A stretch of DNA of 14,671 nucleotides from Deltaproteobacteria bacterium (GTDB lineage Bacteria > Desulfobacterota > Desulfuromonadia > Geobacterales > Pseudopelobacteraceae): positions 1-14,671 of the forward strand of contig JAURXC010000148.1 of the NCBI GenBank assembly GCA_030654645.1, read 5' to 3'. The notes under the pieces are model-generated. The model searched no databases, was not told the DNA's origin, and saw nothing but the letters and a program-made list of their open reading frames with translations. Positions within the stretch are counted from its first letter, which is position 1; each line of letters opens with the position of its first letter. The translations under genes were made by a program, and so were the position numbers. This document shows positions 7,805-13,054 of this stretch, one piece after another.

Positions 7805-7820
7805 TGGCCCGATTTCTGCC
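7805..7820 (+). promoter_or_regulatory. Sigma-54 (-24/-12) promoter for the ferritin-like/SorA-like operon
   Basis: TGGCCCGATTTCTGCC has GG (7806-7807) and GC (7818-7819) ten bases apart. Initiation is expected near 7831, about 35 bases before the ATG at 7866. Two dyads upstream have the same geometry as at the 4649 promoter. Confidence 0.78.
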
Positions 7821-7865
7821 TGATATCGAATCAGTTTTTAATCCATCGCGGGCAAAGGTGCCGAT

Positions 7866-8372
7866 ATGAGCGAGATGATCGACTTGATGACCAGCAAGAT
7901 CTTCCTGGAAACATGCATCTCCATTGAAGAACTCTGTGCAGACCTGTACCATTTCTACAGCAGGGCTTACGAGGAGACTCCTGAAGCATCCCGTCTTTGG
8001 AAGAAAACCGCACTCGAAGAGGAAGATCACCGCCATCAGTTCATGCTGGCTTTGCGTATAATGAACGAGGCCGAATTCAAGGTGTCGGGGAATCACCTTA
8101 TAAAAGCCTATTCGATCCAGAGCAAACTACAGTATTTGGTAAATCAGGTTCGACACAGTACACCGGAACTCCTGACGGCAGTCACAAAGGCAATCGAGAT
8201 GGAAGATGCTCTTGCGGACCTGCACGCCCATATTTCACTGAATTTCAATGACAATAATATGCAGAACCTGTTCCGGGCGCTGAGCGAGGCAGACCGTGAC
8301 CATCTCAGCGCCTTGAAACAGTACCGGACTATCCTGTATCTGCCCCAAAGCGATATGAGCGAAAATCAATGA
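7866..8372 (+). CDS. Ferritin-like four-helix protein, unknown function
   Basis: This 168-residue protein has no signal peptide and is predominantly helical. The pattern fits a ferritin-like domain: helix 1 around Glu21/Glu22, helix 2 with ALEEEDHRHQF (Glu52-x-x-His55, or Asp54-x-x-His57), helix 3 with KAIEMEDALADLH (Glu111/Glu113), helix 4 with SEADRDHLSAL (Asp143-x-x-His146). Candidate metal ligands are more complete than in the 4763 protein, but the fourth-helix carboxylate is Asp, not Glu, so metal binding is plausible, not shown. Unlike the 4763 protein it has only two Cys (17, 24). No rubredoxin domain. The ATG has a purine-rich AAAGGTG upstream. It is the first gene after the sigma-54 promoter at 7805, and the sulfite oxidase-like gene follows after 76 bases, so it probably leads that operon. 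A role in metal storage, peroxide handling or assembly is possible but unsupported. Confidence 0.8.
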   Translation: MSEMIDLMTSKIFLETCISIEELCADLYHFYSRAYEETPEASRLWKKTALEEEDHRHQFMLALRIMNEAEFKVSGNHLIKAYSIQSKLQYLVNQVRHSTPELLTAVTKAIEMEDALADLHAHISLNFNDNNMQNLFRALSEADRDHLSALKQYRTILYLPQSDMSENQ

Positions 8373-8448
8373 TTATTCCATTTCCATCTTTTATCTCTCA
8401 AAAAATTTGCTAAAACAATGTCTATGGCAAAATGAAAGGGGGCAGCTT

Positions 8449-9639
8449 ATGGAATCCAAAGGTGTCAGTCGCAGGGATTTTATCAAAACAGTAGGAATTA
8501 CCACCGCATTGGCAGCAACCGGAACTATTCCGCCAGTACTGTATGCAAGTGAAAGAAGGCTCGTTACCTTCCCGGAAAAAACCGAATTACTGCTTTTAAC
8601 CTCAAGCCCTCCTCAACTGGAAACCCCGTTGAAGTACTTCAGGGAGCTTGTAACACCGAACGAGGCCCTGTTTGTGCGCTGGCATCTTTCGAATATACCC
8701 ACATCAGTGGATCTGGACAGCTGGCGCCTGGTTATCCACGGCAATGTTGACAAACCAATTTCCCTTTCGATGGACGAGCTCAAGAAGTTCGAAAAAGTCG
8801 GCTACACCGCTGTTATCCAATGTGCCGGTAATGGCAGGAGTTTCTTTGAGCCCCCTATCTTCGGGGGGCAGTGGATGAATGGAGCCATGGGGAATGTCAC
8901 CTGGGGCGGGGTGAGACTCAAAGATCTACTGAAGAGCGCGGGCATCAAGAGCGGGTCGATGGAAGTTGCCTTCAAGGGCCTGGATAAAGCGGCGCTGCCC
9001 ACGGTACCCGGCTTCTTGAAAAGCCTGCCCCTGGACAAGGCGCTTGAAGACGACATCATTGTCGCCTATGAGATGAATGGCAGTGAATTGCCCATGTTGA
9101 ACGGTTTTCCTGTCCGCCTGGTGGTGCCGGGATGGTATGCCACCTATTGGGTCAAATCGCTGTCCGATATCGAAGTCACGGACAAACCCTCCGAAAACTT
9201 CTGGATGAAAACCGCCTACCGGATTCCCGACGATCCCTGCGGCTGTGTCGAACCCGGCGGCGCTCCCAAAAAGACTGTTCCGATTAATCGCATGACTACC
9301 CGATCCTTGCTGATCAACCCTGAAGACGGCAGTCGGCTGAAGTCGGGACAATCGATCGAATTGATGGGGGTTGCTTTCTCGGGTGGATACAGCATCAGGG
9401 AGGTTCTTGTATCGATTGACGGTGGCATGAACTGGAGCCCTGCCCGTCTTGGGAAAGATCTCGGGCGATATTCGTGGATCCAGTGGTTCTATCCCTGGCA
9501 ACCGGCCAAGGCCGGCAATTATCAAGTAATGGTTAGAGCGACCAACAGCATTGGCGAATCTCAGCCGTTGGACGGGCTATGGAACCCTTCCGGCTATCTG
9601 CTGAACAAAATTGAAAAGTACAACTTGATAGTTGCTTAG
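8449..9639 (+). CDS. Tat-exported sulfite oxidase-family molybdoenzyme (SorA-like sulfite dehydrogenase)
   Basis: This 396-residue protein should act in the periplasm after folding with molybdenum cofactor in the cytosol. It begins with a twin-arginine signal (SRRDFIK at 7-13, a hydrophobic stretch, cleavage near residue 33). Family positions expected of a sulfite-oxidising site are visible: Arg77 and His79 in FVRWH, the Mo-coordinating Cys125 in IQCAGNGR, and Tyr233 in TYWVK. The C-terminal part (about 285-385) resembles the Mo-co dimerisation domain, with VSIDGGMNWSPARL. There is no N-terminal heme domain, as in bacterial SorA, which passes electrons to a separate cytochrome; a SorB-like cytochrome gene follows 78 bases later. 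The frame is open from 8407, but the ATG at 8449 has a GGGGG site and directly precedes the Tat motif. Predicted reaction: sulfite to sulfate; another oxyanion or sulfur substrate is possible. Confidence 0.9.
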   Translation: MESKGVSRRDFIKTVGITTALAATGTIPPVLYASERRLVTFPEKTELLLLTSSPPQLETPLKYFRELVTPNEALFVRWHLSNIPTSVDLDSWRLVIHGNVDKPISLSMDELKKFEKVGYTAVIQCAGNGRSFFEPPIFGGQWMNGAMGNVTWGGVRLKDLLKSAGIKSGSMEVAFKGLDKAALPTVPGFLKSLPLDKALEDDIIVAYEMNGSELPMLNGFPVRLVVPGWYATYWVKSLSDIEVTDKPSENFWMKTAYRIPDDPCGCVEPGGAPKKTVPINRMTTRSLLINPEDGSRLKSGQSIELMGVAFSGGYSIREVLVSIDGGMNWSPARLGKDLGRYSWIQWFYPWQPAKAGNYQVMVRATNSIGESQPLDGLWNPSGYLLNKIEKYNLIVA

Positions 9640-9717
9640 TAAACCATTAATTATCCGCGTTTTTTTGCGGCAACAAGCTCAAACAACATATCCCGTTTCA
9701 GGGTCAGGAGGCAGATC

Positions 9718-10056
9718 ATGAAATTTATTATCCTGCTGTTCATCAGCGCAGCTTTATTTTTTACATCAGCGGCTTTGGCCGGTGACCAGGGCTTTGTCAA
9801 GGAAGGATCCAAACGCAGCATCACGCTGCCCGCGCCAAATATTACTCTAAAGGAAGGACCGGGCAGGGATGTAACCAGCAGTTACTGCAGAATCTGCCAC
9901 AGTCTCGATTACATCACCACACAACAGAAATTTACAAAGGCGAAATGGATGGCGGTGGTGACAAAGATGATCAAAGTCTACGGTGCTCCCATTTCCGGGG
10001 AAAACGCCAAGATTATTGCAGATTATATCACCACTCACTATGGCATCGGGGGATAA
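9718..10056 (+). CDS. SorB-like monoheme cytochrome c
   Basis: A 112-residue exported cytochrome. Residues 1-21 are a Sec signal peptide (cleavage after ALA21). One heme site, CRICH at 57-61, lies in the SYCRICHSLDYITTQ context, which resembles the small cytochrome subunit of SorAB sulfite dehydrogenases; Met84 in VVTKMIKVYGAPI is the probable distal ligand. The C-terminal NAKIIADYITTHYG is typical of the same group. An AGGAGG site at 9706-9711 precedes the ATG. It directly follows the SorA-like gene and is its likely electron acceptor. The SorB link rests on remembered family features and context; no alignment was run. Confidence 0.88.
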   Translation: MKFIILLFISAALFFTSAALAGDQGFVKEGSKRSITLPAPNITLKEGPGRDVTSSYCRICHSLDYITTQQKFTKAKWMAVVTKMIKVYGAPISGENAKIIADYITTHYGIGG

Positions 10057-10057
10057 C

Positions 10058-10399
10058 ATGAAATACGGAAATGAATTTGCAAAACTGCTTCTGGCAGGAG
10101 GGTTCGGGCTATTGTTTTTTTGTTCCACCGGAAGCACGGCTCTGGCCTCCGCTCCAAAAACCGGAGAAACCGGATTCACGGAGCATTGCGCGGCTTGTCA
10201 CCCCGCCGGCGGGAATATCATCAACCCTGACCGTACGCTCCTGCGCCGGGACCGCGAAAAACACGGTATAAAATCCGCCCCGGACATTGTCAGGATAATG
10301 CGCAAGCCCGGCGAAGGAATGATCGCCTTTGATAAAAAAACGGTCTCGGACAAACAGGCAAAGGAGATCGCCGACTACATCATAAAGACTTTCAATTAG
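10058..10399 (+). CDS. Small class I cytochrome c (c6/c553-like)
   Basis: A 113-residue exported monoheme cytochrome. The signal peptide spans about residues 1-32 (hydrophobic LLLAGGFGLLFF, then TALASA). The heme site is CAACH at 44-48 and the probable axial Met is Met88 in PGEGMIAFDKKTVSDKQ, followed by the C-terminal helix AKEIADYIIKTF. The ATG lies one base after the stop of the SorB-like gene, with GGGGGA at 10048-10053 inside that gene, so translation is likely coupled. The open frame extends to 9983, but that part overlaps the upstream gene and lacks a signal. It may relay electrons from the SorAB-like pair to a terminal acceptor. Cys22 does not sit in a convincing lipobox. Confidence 0.88.
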   Translation: MKYGNEFAKLLLAGGFGLLFFCSTGSTALASAPKTGETGFTEHCAACHPAGGNIINPDRTLLRRDREKHGIKSAPDIVRIMRKPGEGMIAFDKKTVSDKQAKEIADYIIKTFN

Positions 10400-10649
10400 C
10401 GTTCGATGTTCTTGCTGTCGCCATAGCGCCATCGCTCCGAAAAATTGCCACCCTCGCCGCATCCAGTCGGCCGGTCAGGATTTGCCGTATCGAAACTGCA
10501 TCAGGACAGCACCTTGTAATCGCAGCTAACGTACGGCATTGCCGCCCGCTGGACTGCGTACTACAGACTGGGATCGTTCCACAGGCATCTCACAGATTTT
10601 TGTCGCCAATGCACAGACAAGCGTGCATCCCCCCAGCTTACATCAACTC

Positions 10650-10678
10650 TTGACATCCATTTTTCTCTGCAGTAGTTT
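10650..10678 (+). promoter_or_regulatory. Possible sigma-70 promoter for the multicopper oxidase gene
   Basis: TTGACA at 10650-10655 is a perfect -35 box. The -10 at 17 bases is only TAGTTT, matching at the important first, second and last positions. A leader of about 165 bases would result. Weak to moderate support. Confidence 0.4.
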
Positions 10679-10810
10679 TTTAATAAAGAAAATGAACTTC
10701 AATATCATTTTGGCCTATGCTTTTGCCAAGAAATATAATCAAAAAAAGTGAACCATAGCTATCATGAGCAGGAAGCAGGAAAAGAGTATCTGCTCTCTGC
10801 TTAGACTTTT

Positions 10811-10829
10811 ATCGCACAACATCGCACAA
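10811..10829 (+). repeat. Direct repeat ATCGCACAA x2 just upstream of the MCO ribosome site
   Basis: ATCGCACAA occurs at 10811-10819 and again at 10821-10829, a 10-bp period that puts both copies on one DNA face. The AGGAGG ribosome site follows at 10834-10839. It could be an operator or an mRNA element; it does not match the 16-bp dyad. Confidence 0.5.
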
Positions 10830-10848
10830 TGTCAGGAGGTATCGACAT

Positions 10849-12963
10849 ATGAAAAGGATAAAAATTATTCTGGGCGTCCTGATCGCTGTTTTGGGCGCCG
10901 CCAACAGCTTCGCATTTGTGCCGGGCGGGACGCTCGACCCAACGACAATTCCTCAGTTCACTGAACCGCTCGTGATCCCACCGGTTATGCCCGCCAAGGG
11001 CCTGAAATTCGACAAAACAATCAGGAAGTTAGTTCCTTACTACGAAATCGAGGTCGTTCAGTTTGACCAGCAGATTCTTCCGAAGCAGGATATTAACGGC
11101 AAATCGCTTAAACCGACAACCGTATGGGGCTATGGTGCGGTTGGGCGTCCCGAGACACGCAACTATCCCGCCTGGACCATTGAAAACCTCAAAAACCTAC
11201 CGACGCGGGTAAAATGGGTCAACAACCTGAAGGATCCCCTCACTGGGAAGTTTCTACCGCACATTTTGACCATCGACCAGACCCTGCACTGGGCCAATCC
11301 GCCCCAGGACTGCATTGATGGGCACATGGGTGCGATGACGGCGCCAATGTCCATGACCGACTGCCGAGGCCGGAGCCAGGATCCCTACGCGGGTCCGGTC
11401 CCCATCATCACCCATGTTCATGGGGCTCACGTCCAGCCCGACAGTGACGGTTATCCGGAGGCCTGGTACCTTCCGGCCGCAAATGATATCCCCTCCGGTT
11501 TTGCGACAAGGGGCTCCAAGTTTGGCCAGATTCCGGGCGCGCCCATTGAGGACGGCGCCGCGCTGTTTCAGTACAACAATGACCAGCGTTCCGCCACACT
11601 CTGGTACCACGACCACTCCCTGGGCATGACGCGGGCCAATGTATACGCGGGACCAGCGGGTTTTTTCATGATCCGGGATGTCAAGGATCTCCGGCTCAGG
11701 CTTCCCGGTCCGGCACCGCTTCCCGGCCTTGACCCAAACAACAACCCCAAGGTCAGGAAGCTCATTCGCGAGATACCGATTGTGATTCAGGACAAGGCGT
11801 TCGACGTGGATAATAACGGGAATACCAAGCTCTTCTATCCCGACAACCGTGCCTTCTTCGAAGGTCTGCAATTCCCCGCTCATCCTGAACAGTTCCCGGG
11901 GGCAGGCCAGCTGGTGATTCCGTTCATTCCGACACCGGGATCAGATGTTTCCCCCACCTGGAATCCGGAGTTCTTCGGCAACACCATGGTGGTGAACGGC
12001 AAAACCTGGCCCTTCCTTAACGTGGAGCAGAGCCGCTACCGCCTGCGCTTTCTCAATGGCAGCGACTCACGCTTCCTGATCCTGAAAAACGACAACAACC
12101 TGCCGTTCTGGCAGATCGGCTCGGACGGCGGATTTCTCCCGTCACCGGTGCAGCTCGACACCCTGCTGATTGCCCCGGCCGAGCGGGCCGACGTGATCGT
12201 GGATTTCTCAAATGTACCGGTTGGCACCGAAATCACGATGCTCAACCTCGGCCCGGATGAACCCTTCGGCGGCGGGGTACCGGGTGTCGATTTCGTGCCC
12301 GCCGATCCGGCGACGACCGGAAAGGTGATGAAGTTTATCGTGGGCAAAAAGACAATCCCCGATTTCTCCAACCCGGCCGCCAAACTGCTCCTGCCAGCGC
12401 TTCCGCGCCTGGGTGTTGCGAACAACGTCCGCAGGCTGTCGCTCAACGAAGACATGTCGATGTCGGTCTGCGTGGCGGCGAACGGTGGGAACATTGTTGA
12501 AGCTCCCTGTGCCCCGGATATGAGTAACGCTTTCGGTCCCACTTCGGCACGCCTGGGAATTCTCGATGCCGATGGCAATCCAGTGCCGAAGTCCTGGATG
12601 GCAGGCATCACCGAGAGCCCTAAACTGGGAGACACCGAGATCTGGGAGATTTACAACTTCACGGCAGATGCGCACCCGATCCATATTCATCTGGTGCAGT
12701 TCGAGGTAATCGACCGTCAGGATCTGGCAACGGATGCGGAAGGAATATCGTCTCCCCCCGCAGTACTGGTCGGCACTCCCCGGCCGCCCGAGGCCTGGGA
12801 GACTGGTACCAAGGATACACTGATCGTCTATCCGGGGACGGTCGCCAGAGTCAAGGCCAAGTACGACATCGCCGGTCTGTTTGTCTGGCACTGCCACATC
12901 CTCTCCCATGAGGACAACGAGATGATGCGGCCGTACTATGTCGGAAATATGCCGGGCATGTGA
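10849..12963 (+). CDS. Exported CotA/bilirubin-oxidase-type multicopper oxidase
   Basis: This 704-residue laccase-like enzyme oxidises a one-electron donor (phenol, pigment or metal ion) and reduces O2 to water. A Sec signal peptide covers about residues 1-22. All four copper-binding segments are visible: ITHVHGAH (His189, His191), WYHDHSLGMTRANVYAG (His254, His256), HPIHIH (609-614), and HCHILSHEDNEM (His681, Cys682, His683, His687, axial Met692 for type 1 copper). The spacing and WYHDHxxGxTRxNVYAG context resemble CotA, phenoxazinone synthase and bilirubin oxidase rather than CueO. At 704 residues it is longer than CotA (about 510); the extra length includes a loop around 125-180 with a Cys155/Cys171 pair and a GHMGAMTAPMSM Met-rich stretch. 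AGGAGG at 10834-10839 sets the start. A hairpin follows the stop. Substrate unknown; Mn(II), Fe(II), Cu(I) or organics are possible. Confidence 0.95.
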   Translation: MKRIKIILGVLIAVLGAANSFAFVPGGTLDPTTIPQFTEPLVIPPVMPAKGLKFDKTIRKLVPYYEIEVVQFDQQILPKQDINGKSLKPTTVWGYGAVGRPETRNYPAWTIENLKNLPTRVKWVNNLKDPLTGKFLPHILTIDQTLHWANPPQDCIDGHMGAMTAPMSMTDCRGRSQDPYAGPVPIITHVHGAHVQPDSDGYPEAWYLPAANDIPSGFATRGSKFGQIPGAPIEDGAALFQYNNDQRSATLWYHDHSLGMTRANVYAGPAGFFMIRDVKDLRLRLPGPAPLPGLDPNNNPKVRKLIREIPIVIQDKAFDVDNNGNTKLFYPDNRAFFEGLQFPAHPEQFPGAGQLVIPFIPTPGSDVSPTWNPEFFGNTMVVNGKTWPFLNVEQSRYRLRFLNGSDSRFLILKNDNNLPFWQIGSDGGFLPSPVQLDTLLIAPAERADVIVDFSNVPVGTEITMLNLGPDEPFGGGVPGVDFVPADPATTGKVMKFIVGKKTIPDFSNPAAKLLLPALPRLGVANNVRRLSLNEDMSMSVCVAANGGNIVEAPCAPDMSNAFGPTSARLGILDADGNPVPKSWMAGITESPKLGDTEIWEIYNFTADAHPIHIHLVQFEVIDRQDLATDAEGISSPPAVLVGTPRPPEAWETGTKDTLIVYPGTVARVKAKYDIAGLFVWHCHILSHEDNEMMRPYYVGNMPGM

Positions 12964-13015
12964 TGTTCAGTGGGGAAGTGCCCGCACGTATCGCTGCTTC
13001 CCTGGGAAAAAGTCT

Positions 13016-13042
13016 AAAGGGCCTGCATGCTGCAGGCCCTTT
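13016..13042. terminator. Bidirectional terminator between convergent genes
   Basis: AAAGGGCCTGCA and TGCAGGCCCTTT form a perfect 12-bp stem with a three-base loop (TGC), 53 bases after the MCO stop and 13 bases after the diguanylate cyclase stop. A/T pairs at its base provide a short U-run in either direction, so it probably ends transcription of both genes. Confidence 0.85.
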
Positions 13043-13054
13043 AACTATAAATGG

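Larger units (their letters stand above)
10400..10848. other. 449-bp intergenic spacer before the multicopper oxidase gene
   Basis: No convincing gene is seen here. The first 250 bases are featureless, GC-rich and lack a clear terminator for the cytochrome operon. The last 200 bases are AT-rich and hold a possible sigma-70 promoter (10650-10678), an inverted TTGGC/GCCAA pair (10710-10729), an imperfect hairpin (AAGCAG with CTGCTT and AGAG with CTCT, 10773-10802) and a direct repeat just before the ribosome site. No 16-bp dyad of the upstream family and no properly spaced -24/-12 promoter were found. Confidence 0.6.

Noticed and set aside
9661..9680. TTTTTTTGCGGCAACAAGC as another enhancer half-site or terminator
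   Set aside because: Only a GCAACAA half-site without its partner arm; the small CCGC/GCGG hairpin has its T-run in the loop, not after the stem.
10118..10126. Lipobox at the Cys22 of the second cytochrome
   Set aside because: LFFC does not fit the small-residue requirement before the lipid Cys; a normal signal peptide cut near residue 32 is more likely.
10711..10727. TGGCC...TTTTGCC as a sigma-54 promoter for the MCO gene
   Set aside because: The GG and GC elements are 11 bases apart instead of 10, and sigma-54 promoters do not tolerate this well; no enhancer dyad is nearby.
10539..10751. 70-residue plus-strand frame in the spacer before the MCO gene
   Set aside because: No ribosome site, low-complexity ending, and it overlaps the candidate promoter; no evidence for a gene.
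11254..11883. 209-residue minus-strand frame inside the MCO gene
   Set aside because: The opposite strand encodes the copper-binding histidine motifs; this is a shadow.
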